This document shows, in pieces, positions 13,000-23,639 of a stretch of DNA of 26,837 nt. The stretch comes from Spirogloea muscicola (taxonomy: Eukaryota > Streptophyta > Zygnematophyceae > Spirogloeales > Spirogloeaceae). The notes beneath the pieces are model-generated. The model did not search any database. It saw nothing but the letters and a program-made list of their open reading frames with translations, and had not been told where the DNA came from. The stretch covers positions 652,532 to 679,368 of the forward strand of contig WELB01000005.1 in the NCBI GenBank assembly GCA_009602725.1. Direction: 5' to 3'. A program made the position numbers and the translations under genes. The number at the start of each line of letters is the position of its first letter. Within the stretch, counting starts at the first letter, position 1.

Positions 13000-13510
13000 C
13001 CCTTTTTGCTTTGGACATTGTCCATTCTTTGTTGGGCTGGCTTTGCCAGCCCCTCTTCTCTATGGGCGCGCACTTCTTTTGCGCCATCGGGCTCCTTCAA
13101 ACCTTGTCCATTCCTTTGGGCTGGCCTCTCACAGCCACCAGTCAACCTGGCAGCGCTTTCTTGATTTTTATCAATAACCCTCGCCCCCTCTGAAACAGCT
13201 GCTACTTCTTGTTCTTTGCATTTATTATAGTGGTACGGATGAGGGGCCGGTCCTATTACGACGGGCACAAGCTGGCCAGCTTGGACGGAAGCCCAATATG
13301 AGAGACGGCGCGGCTGCTTTGCCCCTAGTAGTGTAGTCCTTTTTCCGGCTCCTCTTTCTTTGGCTTTGGACATTGTCCGTTCTTTTTTGGGCTGGCTTTG
13401 CCAGCCCCTCTTCTCTATGGGCGCGCACTTCTCTCTTTGCCCCTGCGTCCACGCTTTTCTCTCCGGCTCCTTCAGACCTTGTCCATTCCTTTTGGGCTGG
13501 CCTCTCCCAG
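12930..13510 (+). repeat. Cluster of hairpin-family repeats (GGGCTGGC-TTT-GCCAGCCC)
   Basis: The recurring module is a CTTGTCCATTC or GGACATTGTCCATTC lead-in, then a perfect 8-bp stem, then CCTCTTCTCTATGGGCGCGC. Full forward copies occur at 13013-13075 (stem 13034-13041 with 13045-13052) and 13366-13430 (stem 13389-13396 with 13400-13407). The looser form GGGCTGGCCTCTCCCAGCC follows at 12958, 13119 and 13495. The first lies in the 3' flank of copy B, so the module is at least partly the 3' UTR of the retrotransposon. Confidence 0.75.
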
Positions 13511-13617
13511 CCCAGAAAGCTGGGCGAGCTCTAGTTGGTGGCAGAAGGGCTTCGTATCTGCCATCTAGTGTCCAGGCATCGGTTAGCGACCTTTATGTTT
13601 TGACCCGTGGTTACTGA
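13500..13617 (+). pseudogene. Retrotransposon ORF 3'-end remnant (copy C)
   Basis: The last codons read ASVSDLYVLTRGY with a TGA at 13615-13617. Upstream similarity fades within about 30 codons into a hairpin repeat. It is a very short 5'-truncated or diverged copy of the same family. Confidence 0.6.
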
Positions 13618-13740
13618 GCGGGTCAATCTACTGTCACTTATGTAGGTCTTGAATTGTGCTTGCCTTTGTACTTGGCCATTTGGCCTTCGTTTGTTTCAAA
13701 TACACGATATTCCTAGCCACCACTTAATCTGGCCGCGCTT

Positions 13741-14770
13741 GCTTCATTGATGGACAGAATGCCCGCAAATGTTCATGTTATCTGACCATCTCAGAAAAAG
13801 GTTTCCCTCGTGTTAGGCAGTATATCCTTGCCATCAGGTTAGAGCGGGGTTACACCGGGTCGGTCGGCCATACTGGTTTAGACCGGGTCAAGGGGGTGTC
13901 GCTGCCACGGAAGCCGAGGCCGCCTGCAAGGGCGGATGCGTATTCGACTTTTCTTGTATTTGGAGCGCTTGGTGCCAGCTGTCCATTTTCGGGCGGTGTC
14001 GGGGTTGGGGGGTGGCTGGTGGACGGAATCGAGACCACCTCGGGAGGTGGTCCCGATTCCGGCCGCCCTCGTAGCAAACGCGCGCCTTTCCTCCGCACAG
14101 AAGGCGTCCTGGTCAGCGCCCGATGTGGCGCCCCCGTGGCGTGCGACCACGACCCGGCCCGCGCCTGTGTAACGCCAGTCATTCCATACAATGCGCGACA
14201 CGTACCCCTCGGCGCGGTCGACCGACCCGGAGTAACCCGGCCCCTTAGCAGCCTAGTGTGTAGGTCGCCGGGTGGAAGTTAATTACCTGTGGGTTCACTG
14301 CTCCCTGCAGCACTCTACATCTTGCCACCCGAACACAAGCTGATTAAGCGCCCGATTACAATTCAAGCCAATACATTGTTCAGGCAGAATCTAGTGCAGG
14401 ATGAACAAGGCTACATAAAGCAGAAGAAGGGCTCGCCCATTGAGGATAGAAAGCTGGAAAAAGCCAGCCCAAGAATGAACAAAGGACGAGAAGGGGCGAG
14501 GCCACTAAGAAAAACAAGCACAGGAAGAAACTAAGCAGCTAACGGAAGCCCCAATATGAGAGACGGAGCGGCTGCTTTGATGCACACAATGCCCGCTAAT
14601 GTTCATTTTACCTGACCATCTCATCAAAAGTTTCCCCTCGTGTTTGGCAGTATGTCCTTGCCATCAGGTTAGCAGCCTAATTTATAGGTCGCCGGTTGGA
14701 AGCTAATTACCTTTGGTTTCACTGCTCCCTGTAGCACTTACATCTTGCCACCCGATTACAAGCTGCAGCG
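13741..14770. repeat. Two diverged copies of a host or repeat segment, one carrying an insertion
   Basis: 13741-13842 continued at 14245-14345 matches 14572-14770 (shared landmarks AATGCCCGC.AATGTTCAT, CTGACCATCTCA, CCTTGCCATCAGGTTAG, CAGCCTA.T, GGTCGCCGG.TGGAAG, CATCTTGCCACCCGA). The second copy is uninterrupted; the first holds 402 extra bp. A further shared piece, CCCAATATGAGAGACGG, occurs at about 13293 and about 14552. No coding content is recognised. Confidence 0.75.
13843..14244. mobile_element. 402-bp MITE-like DNA transposon with TIRs and TTAG target duplication
   Basis: The ends are inverted: left GGTTACACCGGGTCGGTCG (from 13848), and the reverse complement of the right end GGTTACTCCGGGTCGGTCG (to about 14240). 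TTAG at 13839-13842 is repeated at 14245-14248. The related uninterrupted segment at 14669-14690 reads ...CAGGTTAGCAGCC..., an empty site with a single TTAG. A 3-4 bp TTA-type target duplication is compatible with PIF/Harbinger-like elements, but no transposase is present. Inside lies a 36-bp near-palindrome (14025-14060). The internal frames show no recognised domain. Confidence 0.8.
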
Positions 14771-15445
14771 TCTGGCTGCTGTAGGTGCGACACTTCGCCG
14801 AGGGGCCAGCCGGAATATGCATCTGCACATGCAAAGGGTTTCCCGCTTGTAGCCCCTCGCCTTTAGCTGCTAAATGTTCAAAATCGCCACACCTTGGTCT
14901 TTCCAAATTGTGGGTTTAGCTGGGAGCTGCGTCATACTTGGCCGCAATTTTCTTGCTGTAACATGGCCTGCTACATACACTTGCCTTTATCGCTTTTTCT
15001 CGGAGAAAGAGAACAGCGCTTTTTCTTAGGTTTCCTTGTCATCTTCGTCATTCTTGCCGGCAAAGTATATTAGCAATAGAACCCAAACCCAGAGGAAACG
15101 GGCCAAAAGCACAGGCTCCCCTAGCGCCCCATTTGTCAAAAAGCCAACTGACCGTCACTGTGGTGATGTGCAAAGCACCATGTCCTTTAAAACTAATGAA
15201 CTTGCCAATGTATATTGCACGTCCAGGTCTTGGAGTGCAATTCGTGCCCTGTTAGCCAAAGAGAAGTGGCTCTCTCAATTGGGGCAAGGGCCCGAAAAGG
15301 ATCGACAAGGTCCGAGGGCAAAGGGCATGGGGTCTAAGAGCTATAAGAGCTTTTAGAGCCACTCTGTGTCTAAGGGTGTCTTGTGACGGACACGTCATAT
15401 CAGTGATATAATGTCGAAGGTCATAGAAGTATCTTAGCCTGATCA
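14771..15445. other. Unassigned stretch with one inverted hairpin-family fragment
   Basis: 15262-15325 is an inverted, shortened family copy (AGAAGTGGCTCTCTCAATTG, GGGCAAGGGCCC, then ACAAGGTCCGAGGGC). The rest, including the 106-codon frame at 15036-15356, has no recognised motif or gene-like pattern. Confidence 0.4.
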
Positions 15446-15751
15446 TATGTTTGTAGAGACGATGCTTGGGCTTCGCCGACAACTCCCAGAAGGCACGTGC
15501 CACCATCTGGACACCACTGCCACCGCCAGGCCAACGCTTCCGGACACTTGCCCAGGCAGTGGCACCGTCACGGCCGCCGCCAGGCGAGGGCTCCGATCAC
15601 CTGGCCCTGGCGGCGGCACCGCGTCAGGGACCCTCCCATATGGAGGGCTCCCTTCCTTGTATCAGACAGTTCTTGGCTGACGCCCACTCCATTCCAGGTC
15701 TGCATTAGCGCTGCCTTGGCTCCGGCTGCTTAACCCACAATCGTTACACCC
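15446..15751 (+). other. GC-rich Pro/Ala/Gly-biased open stretch, unassigned
   Basis: All three plus frames are open for 70-80 codons with low-complexity composition, which GC-rich DNA gives by chance. It lies immediately upstream of the composite retrotransposon remnant and could be part of it. Nothing diagnostic is seen. Confidence 0.3.
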
Positions 15752-16615
15752 TTGCCGTTTCAGTCTGTAGACCAACGAAACCCACGAAAGGTCACAAGGC
15801 GACGGCGTGGCGGAAGGCACGCTGCCGCGCTGGCGGCGTCAGAGCACAAGCCCCTGCAGCATCTTCTTCGTGGCGCCGCTTCGCCATCGTTGCGCAAGGA
15901 GGGGCTGCTCCCCACGCCGCCCGTCAGACGGTGCGTGTGGGCTGGCCGGTTCTCGCCACGACCGCCTCGAGCGGGCCGCCGCCTCCTCACCTTCGCCGAC
16001 GGCAGTCTTGGTGGGGGGTCCCATGAAACGTGGGAGCGGGGCCGGGCCCACGGTCGGGCAGGCGGCGATTTCGCGAGGCGTAAGGGACAGAACGCGCCGC
16101 CGGCGGCCAGGAGGTCCGCACGGAACGCGGGGGCGTGCTGTCCGAAAGCCCACGCGCGGCAGGGCCCGGCGCCCCCCCGCACCCGCAGAGGACGATGCCC
16201 CGTGGCCCCCCCCTCCATCAATCTCCCCCGGTTCCTCTCCCCTGCTGTTGGCTGGCCTTGCGGCAGCCACCGCCCCGAGCTGAAACGAGCGAGCCTCTCT
16301 GGTGGTTTGGCTCCTCAGCTGAGCTCGTCAGATGTGCATGTGCTCACTCGGGGATATTTGATGTCCCCCTTGGCTAGCTCATTACCTCGTAGCAGGACAT
16401 CTGTAAGGCCAGGTTTGGCCTCCCTTTCCTACTTCATGCGCACCGCGCGCGCCCCCTCTCTCGCCTCTCTCCGTCCGTACTCCAAAGCTTGTCCAGGGCC
16501 GCACGTCCGGTACCAGCAGCCGCAGTCTCTGTCGTTCCCAGCCCCCGCCCCATCGGTTCTGGCCTTCTCTGCAGCGAGCTACTCAGACCTGATGTTGCTC
16601 ACTCGTGGGTACTGA
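15752..16615 (+). pseudogene. Composite retrotransposon remnant with two successive LTRGY ends (copy D)
   Basis: A 287-codon frame contains SSDVHVLTRGY about 200 residues in (about 16325-16355). There the usual stop codon is replaced and the frame reads on as LMSPLASSLP. It then ends with a second family terminus, ASYSDLMLLTRGY, with its stop at 16613-16615. The upstream Arg/Pro/Gly-rich part has no recognised domain. This looks like one element end nested in or joined to another, not a working protein. Confidence 0.6.
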
Positions 16616-16644
16616 GCTTTCCTCTGCGTCGTTTCTGTGTTCTG

Positions 16645-16775
16645 CTGTATGTTGTAGTGTAGTCCTTTCTCCGGCTCCTCTTGCTTTGGCTTTGGACATT
16701 GTCCATTCTTTTTTGGGCTGGCTTGGCCAGCCCCTCTTTTCTATGGGCGCGCTCTTCTCTCTGCCCAGCCAGAGG
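16645..16775 (+). repeat. Retrotransposon 3' flank with perfect hairpin
   Basis: The stretch from GTAGTGTAGTCCTTTCTCCG through GGACATTGTCCATTC, GGGCTGGCTTGGCCAGCCC and CTATGGGCGCGC matches 13325-13440 almost base for base. It directly follows copy D and ends about 300 bp before the EXO start codon. Confidence 0.75.
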
Positions 16776-17073
16776 GGGGCCTGCCAGCGCCCAGCCCGCC
16801 TCTCCCCACACTCTCTCCCTCGCGCTGCCGCCGCCGTGCCGCCCCACGTCTGCTCCCGCTGCGGGCCGCCCAGCCCTCCCTCAGCCCCTTCGCCTCGCCG
16901 CCGCGCTGCGCCTGCAACTTGGGTATCAGCAGTCCGCCCTGCCAGCTGACCCCGCAAGCCCGAGGTCGCGGCGAGGTAGTGGGAACTGGGCATCTGCGGC
17001 CCTCCACGGCGGCCGCGGCAGCCGCCGCCCTCGGGCGAGGCCCGCGCGGAACCGGACTGCCCAGCTCGGCGGC

Positions 17074-19480
17074 ATGGCGGCTTCCCGGGCGAGCCTGGCG
17101 GGGCCTCTGGTCGTCCTCGTCATCATCCTCGCAGCATCTGGCAGCCCGGTGAGCCCACACCTCCTCGTGAACCCTCGGTGCAGCTTTGCAGCCCCTTCGT
17201 GGCAGAGCGTGGCGACTGCCTGTTGAGCGCACCCTGGCTGCATGTATGTCCGTGTTGCTGATGGAAATCTGTCTGCTCGCGTTGCCCTCTGCCTGCAGGC
17301 CCGAGCAGCTCAAGGAGGCAACAATGCAGACAGTATGTCTGGCTAATCTTAAGCCTTCTGTACGAAATGTGCACTACAAGCAGAGTCCCGGGCTGGCAAG
17401 AGGTTTGCTTGCATTGGATGAAGATGGGACTTGCAGAGGCGGACCTAAAACATGCGATGAAAAGAGTCTGATGTGGAACTCCTGGGGTACCTGCGCAGTG
17501 GAGCCAATGAGAGGATCGACCCGCCGCCAGCTGATTGCTAGCAACTCATCTGCAGTCTCGCATCATGGCGGTCGAGTGTTCAACAACCCCATATCAATCA
17601 ATATCGTATGGTATGACATATTATCTGGATCTGATTGTGCTGTCATCCAGTGATGTCATGGCAGATGGCTTCTAGGGGCTTTACTGTACAGCTACTAGCA
17701 TGTCAGCACTGCCCTGCTGACCCTGAAACGTTTGAGGATCTGCAGGTATGGCCCGGACTGGACGGCAGCCCAGAAAGTCATCATCCTTGACTTCTTCAGC
17801 TCCGTCTCCGCGCCTGCAAGTGCAGGAGATCCTCAGGTCCTATTCTTGTGAATGCACATCCACTTGTGCATACAAGCATATATTTGTCCAGCTCAAGAAA
17901 CTGGTCTCATCTCTCCACAGCGTCACTTTGTTGAAAAGATACTGACGGTACCTGCACCCATCCATGCTCACAGCAGTGTCATCAGGCACATGCAGGTGTT
18001 GATGCACTCCACCTGCTTGTCCCAGGTCAAAAGTTGGTGGAACATTGCTAGGCAATACTACAACAGCAAAGGCGCATATGTGACAGGGTTGGTCACGCAA
18101 GGCTGGCAGTACAATGACACCGGATCATCTGGACTCATAAATGTGGCTCCTCAGGTGATTATAGTCTGCCCCACGCGTCACTAGAAAGCCTTGGACAACA
18201 ACTTCCAATGTGGTTGTTGGGCCTCCGCAAACCTTTCTCGACTGCTCTGTTTTGTGTAAGCTCACCTGTATTTAGGCCACACTAAGTCGAAGGGTGCATA
18301 TATCTGCAAGCTTACGCTGTCCTGCCTTGATTATCTCCGGAATGTTCTGTGTCCAGACGATACTCACGAATGTTCTGAAAAGGCAAGGCATCAAGAATCC
18401 AGATATTTTTGCGTTACACCTCATCCTTACCAGCCGTAACGTGACCGTGAAGGACCCGCTAGCAGGCACCTTCTGCAAAGACGTGAGTGCTGGGTTCGTT
18501 GCTTCCTTCAGCCTCTTCACTGGCCAATGTTTGCATGTGAGCTGCACGACATCAATGTGTAATACAAGCAACAGTTGCTCGTCTGGCTACTAACTTGAGC
18601 CTTGTACTTGATACTGCAGTATTGCGCTTTCCACAGCAAGATGAATATCAATGGAAGCGATACTGTAAGCATCACATCATGCTGATGTCGTGGCTAATTC
18701 GCACTGGCTTGAGTCGTTGTCCTTGCTTTATCAACTTATGTCCTGCCAAGAAGTTCGGCCAAATAAGGTCAATTCCTTCTTGACTGACGCGTCTGTGCTC
18801 GTGCTCCAGATTTTCTCCTTCGTAGGCAACGCTGATACGCAATGCCCAGGGTCAGTCTATTCCTTTCAAGCCCTGGCATGCTGCAGTTGATGTGCGGATG
18901 TACGTACCACAGAATGAATACGCACAGAGGTAGTATGTGCAAGATCTGGTTCGTGAAGTAGCCGCTGACAATCTGCTCCGCCCTTATCATCACAGGCAGT
19001 GCTCTCAGGATTACACCAGCGCTCCTAGCCCCAACAGCGACAAGGGAGTGGATGCCATGATAAGCCTTCTTGGTGGTCAGCTGTCTGCCACTGCGTCAGA
19101 CGCGGATATGAATGCGTGGTTCGACCAAAATGGCAAGGAAGGCAACGATCTTTGCCAGTACACGTATGGCAGCCTCTTGACGGCCAGCAATGGCGCATCC
19201 TACAACTTGAATGGCATCAACAACCGGTAAACCTGACTCCTCAAACGTGGATGGCGTTGTCAATGGACTAGGACACTTCCTGCTTGCAGCTAAGATTTCA
19301 TATTGAAAACAATGTAGATGCTCACAGCACCTGCTAGCGGGGGCTAAGCAAGTAATTTGTCTGCTCAAAATGCTATTGTCAAAATCATTGACCTGGCCTT
19401 CATTGGCGATCACTTGCAGGAAGTTTGCTGTGCAGCAAATGTACAACCCCACCACTGCGCAGTGCGCATCAACAGCATGA
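17074..19480 (+). CDS. EXORDIUM/PHI-1-like secreted protein, nine exons
   Basis: The phosphate-induced/EXORDIUM family comprises apoplastic or cell-wall growth-related proteins of plants. Exons by phase: 17074-17148, about 17309-17610, 17746-17836, 18026-18154, 18357-18482, 18620-18664, 18810-18850, 18996-19226 and 19420-19480. Family landmarks in order are NPISINIVWYG (across intron 2), VKSWWNIARQYY, IFALHLILTS, the Cys pair around FCKD-YC, FVGNADTQCPG, the SDKGVDAMISLLGG block, GASYNLNGINNRK and the Cys-containing end TTAQCAS. Exon 1 encodes a hydrophobic N-terminus (PLVVLVIILAASGSP) like a signal peptide. Its join to exon 2 is uncertain: the best acceptor (17298) breaks frame and 17308 keeps it. 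An alternative start at 17246 (MSVLLMEICLLALPSAC) would also give a signal-like N-terminus. All later junctions keep frame. Confidence 0.88.
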
Positions 19481-20350
19481 TACTCCTGTTGCATATATAG
19501 GTCTCCAATGAGGACGGCCTTCTCTACCCTCAATCTGACATGCGGATGGACACTTGCAGCATAGCTTTCCTTGCCATCTTCGCATATGCTGCACCAGCAG
19601 CATGCTGCCTTAGCAGCATGCTGCCTTGGTTGTCATGCGTAAACAGCCGGCGCGCAAGTGGTCAAGAACGGTAGAAGATGGCACATCATGTTATGATTGA
19701 TAAGTAGAACTGGGGCACTTAGAAGCTACACAGGAGTTGGCTTAGAACGCCCCCAGTAGCTTGCCCTGCCAGTCCATTTGTAACATTGGACGTTGCAGTG
19801 TCAGTGCCTGTTGCTTGTTATGTGTTATCAATGAAGCAAGCCTGCAGGAATGTGATGGAGGTAGTGTAGCTGAATACGGCAGAGTACTTGTATGCTTCTT
19901 ATTGTGAGTAGTAGCATCTCACGCTGATATACCCTGAGAGCAGGTTGTGCATGTGCGGATGCCATTAAATTTGTGTCCAATGGGCGTTCTTCATACATTT
20001 GAAATGCTAAGATCTGGACTACACCTTGTAACATGTCCAACTTATGAGCAAGTACAACCTGAAGTTTGACTGTAAATGTTACCATCATGAAAGGATTGTG
20101 CTCGCTGGGACTTCAGGCTGATGCTACATATTTACCTTGTGAATGTGAAGTACGGTATACAAGTTGAATAATGTCCAGTAAACAGTCGCTAGTATACGTG
20201 TGATTTACGTGCATCTGATTGATGTGCTTGCAGCTCTGACCTCGTCAAACTTATCATAAATAGCCGGTCCTTATTCACCTCCTCACCTCACTACTACCTA
20301 TCAAATCGGCTGCTCTGCAGAACTTCAAAGACGAACGTAAAGCGGGCCTA
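19481..20350. other. 3' flank of the EXO-like gene; no gene recognised
   Basis: A TGTAA motif, the usual chlorophyte polyadenylation signal, occurs at about 19779, about 300 bp after the stop codon. It is the likely end of this transcript. Another lies near 20027. A short GCAGCATGCTGCCTTA direct repeat is at 19598-19628. No supported ORF is present. Confidence 0.5.
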
Positions 20351-20393
20351 GCTTCTTCAACCTGCACACATTACACGTGCAGGTTGAAGAAGC
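20351..20393 (-). terminator. Perfect 17-bp hairpin with TGTAA in its loop, probable 3' end of the coiled-coil gene
   Basis: Arms 20351-20367 and 20377-20393 pair without mismatch round a 9-nt loop. On the minus strand the loop is GTGTAATGT, which contains TGTAA, the polyadenylation signal of green algae. It is the first minus-strand TGTAA I see after the proposed stop of the coiled-coil gene. A regulatory RNA or small-RNA precursor is the alternative. Confidence 0.5.
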
Positions 20394-20882
20394 CAACTCA
20401 ATAAAACATCCGTCTTTTATCAATGCACATGTCAGACAACATAACAATAACTCTCGCATATAAACCCTGCCGACTAACTCAGCTCAATATGCTTAATAAT
20501 CTGACAAGACGAAACGCACCAATTGACTCTCCCAATGCTGAGTATCTGATGCGCTTTTGGCTTGAAGACCTTTGTTGCGCATGATGGGCAGGTCACATGT
20601 CCTTTGCCGTTTGTGCCCTGAAGACTTGTGTAACCATGCGGGCTGTGCCAAGCGAAACATGACGTGTCCACAGTAAAGAGCACGGATATCTTGGTAAGAC
20701 TGGTACATTGCAAATATAACGAGGAAATTGCTAACTGCAGCTTCAGCAATGCAGCACACATTCGTGTCTGAGGCCTACTGACCGAATTGACAGACTCACA
20801 GCAGTGCCAGACGCATGCTGACATTGTAAATTGCTGTTGCTGTTGCCCGAACTTGACGTTCGTCTGGACCTGCTCTCCGCAA

Positions 20883-22806
20883 TCAGTACCGATGCACTTT
20901 GTGACAAGTAACAATCATCTCAACCATGGTAATCTCTTGATACCTGAAAAGCAGCAGACAGCACACACCTGAGCTTGCCAAGCTCTTCTTGCTGCCTCCG
21001 TATGAGCATCTTCATCCTGCCATTTTCTGAGTCGTCTGCAGGGGCGCCAACATCACACAGATGCCTGGCAGCCATGTCAAGCTGTACGTGCTGTTTCAGG
21101 AAATTTACTTGCGCAGATATTACATGCAAGTACTTATGATGTGTGTCGAGCATCTCTGCCAACATACCACGTATTTTAGGCAACTCAAGGCGGAGCCCCA
21201 AAACATAGTCCTCAAGTTGGAACTTCTCCTCTGCGGCCGCGTCTACTTTCGTCCGCAACCTTCAAGAGGGTAATGTGCAGAGTGTCGAGCGGAGGGCGTT
21301 CGAGTAACAATGACACAGTCCCCAGTAGTTGGGCTGAGACACATGGCAAGGAACTTGTCACTGCAGGCCTTGCACCTGCTGAGCCGCGACGTTGTTGCCA
21401 CCAAGTCTGCCTGCAGAGCTATGTGCTCATCATGAAGGCTGCTATCCCTCTCACTAAGCCGATCAATTGCTTCTTGTTCACCTGCAATTTGCATCTGCTA
21501 GAAGCTGCATCAAGCATTCCACGAACAAAAATGCTTCAATATAAAAGATTCAAGCACAGTGAATGGTCACAGTGATGATCACAACATCATTTGGGCAGGT
21601 TCTTCTTACTTTTGATGGCCCCATGAAGCCTGACTTTGGTCATATCCTGCTCATCAACCACCGCTTGGAGCACCTTCCTATTGATGTCAATGTCCACTTT
21701 CAATTGGCTAATGTCTTTACAGACTGTTTGCCTCCTAGACGCAGCCTCAACCTTGGCCTGCTCTGTGCGACCTTCATCGCATGAAATCAAAAACGTTCTG
21801 CAGTCCTCTGTAAAACCCTCCCTGTCAATGCCAAAGTGAAAGGCCGGTGCATCTGTAGGTGTTGAGCATGCTCTGACGACATGTAACAGGCCATTTCACA
21901 GTGTTGTCCTCAATCGCAGACAGACAAGATCATCAATTATAGGCCCTAGAGGCGTCCACAAGTGCTCGGTGTCGTGCTTGTAGACATGGGCTGGTCAATT
22001 CAGTCCTTTCAGCTGATCCAGCAGAGAGAGGACATCAGCAACGTCAGGCATGTCATTCAAGGTTCGACATCAACACCACCTCGCTGCTTCGAGCTGGGAG
22101 GCGACCAGTCGACCATCTTGGAAGGTCTCGTTGACCTCCTTCTGCTGCCGTGCCTTTTCTTTCACCAAGACATCTACCACTCGACATTGCAACAAATGTC
22201 TTGTATCATGAACATGTCGGACAAGTACGTGCAACTTTTACGGCATTACAGCTCATAGCAGACGCTGTTGCATTGCCTGCATGCTTCTGCAGACGGCTGG
22301 CACTGGTTTCGGGCCCCACGGAGAAGTCACGAGCTTTCAATGAAATATATGGGATGATACACACGCTGTGCAGATTATCGGCGGACTGATCACGTGCAGC
22401 TTGCCACGAGGAATCCGGCTCGGAGACCTGCCAGGGAGCGCAGCACGTCGGCCCGGCAGCGGCGCCCGCTGATCGCCGCCACACAGGCAGCCTCGTCAGC
22501 ACGCAGGGCCTCGGCGGACCGGTCAGCCTGGGCGAGCTCTGTCTCGAGGCGCCGCGTGCAGGCGATCTGCCTGGCCAGCTCCTCGCCGACCTGCGCGCAG
22601 TGAGGGGGACCGGCCGATGACGAGCTGCGCGGCTCGGTGAGCACCGAGCCGACGGCATGCGAGCACTCGATCACTCGAGTGTGCCGGGCTAGCCCCTGGA
22701 CGGCAGGCCGCGCCGGCCTGCAGAGGCAGAATGGCGGCGGCGCTGGCCTCACCCGGTCGGCCTCGCCCTTGAGCGCCGTCACCTGCGCCAGCAGGCTCGT
22801 GTCCAT
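20883..22806 (-). CDS. Coiled-coil protein of unknown function, seven proposed exons
   Basis: Exons in transcript order: 22806-22753, 22590-22428, 22179-22080, 21797-21610, 21481-21355, 21259-20969 and 20943-20883, about 325 codons. The phases (0,1,2,1,2,2) match at every junction without internal stops, and most boundaries are GT...CAG. The product starts MDTSLLAQVTALKGEAD and is nearly all heptad-like helix: GEELARQIACTRRLETELAQ, EKARQQKEVNETFQDGR, ISQLKVDIDINRKVLQ, LQADLVATTSRL, EEKFQLEDYVLGLRLELPK. No catalytic motif is seen. A scaffold, ciliary or cytoskeletal role would be a guess. The last exon is least sure; another reading frame further on (20500-20690) carries a CPSC motif and could be an alternative end. 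Confidence 0.55.
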
Positions 22807-22989
22807 GCCCACCGGCGGCGGCCGCTGCGGCGTGAGGCAGGAGGCGACCGGCAGAACGCGGTGGAGGATGGGATACGAGCGGGTGGGCAACCAGCCAGGC
22901 GCGTTCACATGAAGCCTGCAGCGGCACCGGCTCCGGCGGACCCGCGCGCTGCCGGGCTGCCACGCGGCGGCCAAGGCGGCGCCCAGGCG

Positions 22990-23150
22990 CAACTCGGAGA
23001 CGAGGTGAGCTCTTCCGAATTGGTCACTTTCCTACACGGTGCTTGCCCGTCGATCTGGTACAGCGCTCATGTGATTGCCCCTCTTCTCTATGGGCGCGCA
23101 CTTCTCATGTGATACAGACCTGATGTTGCTCACTCGCGGGTACTGAGCTT
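22990..23150 (+). mobile_element. Retrotransposon/hairpin-repeat fragments at the start of the second repeat cluster (copy E)
   Basis: CCCCTCTTCTCTATGGGCGC (23078) is the end of the hairpin module. 23115-23146 encodes TDLMLLTRGY with a TGA, almost identical to the end of copy D (16575-16615). Only the last few codons of the element remain. Confidence 0.6.
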
Positions 23151-23185
23151 CCATATGCATCGTCTATTCTTTTCGGGCTGGCTTC

Positions 23186-23255
23186 TCACAGCCCTTGCCC
23201 CCATTGGGAGAGCCACTTCTTCACAGCCCTTGCCCCCATTGGGAGAGCCACTTCT
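23186..23255 (+). repeat. Exact 35-bp tandem duplication inside a hairpin-family copy
   Basis: 23186-23220 is repeated exactly at 23221-23255 (begins TCACAGCCCTTGCCCCCATT). The unit is the second half of the repeat module, preceded by GGGCTGGCTTC at 23175. Confidence 0.9.
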
Positions 23256-23445
23256 TCTTCATCGTCTCGTGTCAAGTTGTGCTGTGTATTTCCGGCACCT
23301 CTTCTTCTTCTTTTGGCTTTGGATATTGTCCATTCTTTTTCGGCTGGCTTGGTCAGCCTTTCTTCCTCTCTAAGGGCGCGCCTTTCTCTCCTTTGGGGCC
23401 CCTTCGGACCTTGTCAACTTGTTTTCGGGCTGGCTTTTCATCTCC
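23256..23445 (+). repeat. Further hairpin-family copies
   Basis: The module recurs at 23310-23385 (TTGGATATTGTCCATTC, CGGCTGGCTTGGTCAGCC, CTAAGGGCGCGC) and at 23405-23440 (CGGACCTTGTCAACTTG, GGGCTGGCTTTTCA). The last copy runs directly into copy F. Confidence 0.65.
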
Positions 23446-23449
23446 CTTC

Positions 23450-23579
23450 AGCGGTCCATGACCCACGCCTTGCATCTGCATGCTGGCCGTGCTCTCGCTG
23501 CGGCCTCCGGCTTCCGTCAGGGGGACAGTTTTCCGGCAGCTAGTCTGTCGGATGTGAGGCTCCTCACTCGTAACTACTG
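23450..23579 (+). pseudogene. Retrotransposon ORF 3'-end remnant (copy F)
   Basis: The frame reads ALHLHAGRALAAASGFRQGD and ends LSDVRLLTRNY with a TGA at 23577-23579. It is clearly homologous to the last 40 codons of copy A, with G-to-N change in the terminal motif. It is truncated upstream at a hairpin repeat. Confidence 0.75.
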
Positions 23580-23639
23580 AGTGGTCCATCCTTCCCCGTT
23601 TTCACATAGCATCTTCGGGCACCTTCGTAGCTGCTTAGC

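Noticed and set aside
13896-14282. 128-codon ORF within the MITE-like element as a transposase
   Set aside because: It has no DDE or other catalytic pattern, runs past the element's edge, and the element is only 402 bp.
15752-16221. Overlapping Arg/Gly/Pro-rich ORFs on both strands
   Set aside because: Long open frames on both strands are expected in very GC-rich DNA; none has motifs apart from the retrotransposon ends on the plus strand.
17123-17374. Minus-strand ORFs overlapping the first exons of the EXO-like gene
   Set aside because: Exons on the plus strand carry clear family motifs; the antisense frames do not.
20474-20914. 146-codon minus-strand ORF with a CPSC motif as a zinc-finger gene
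   Set aside because: It has one CxxC only, no partner pair in a recognisable spacing, and it lies in the probable 3' UTR of the coiled-coil gene. Kept only as an alternative last exon.
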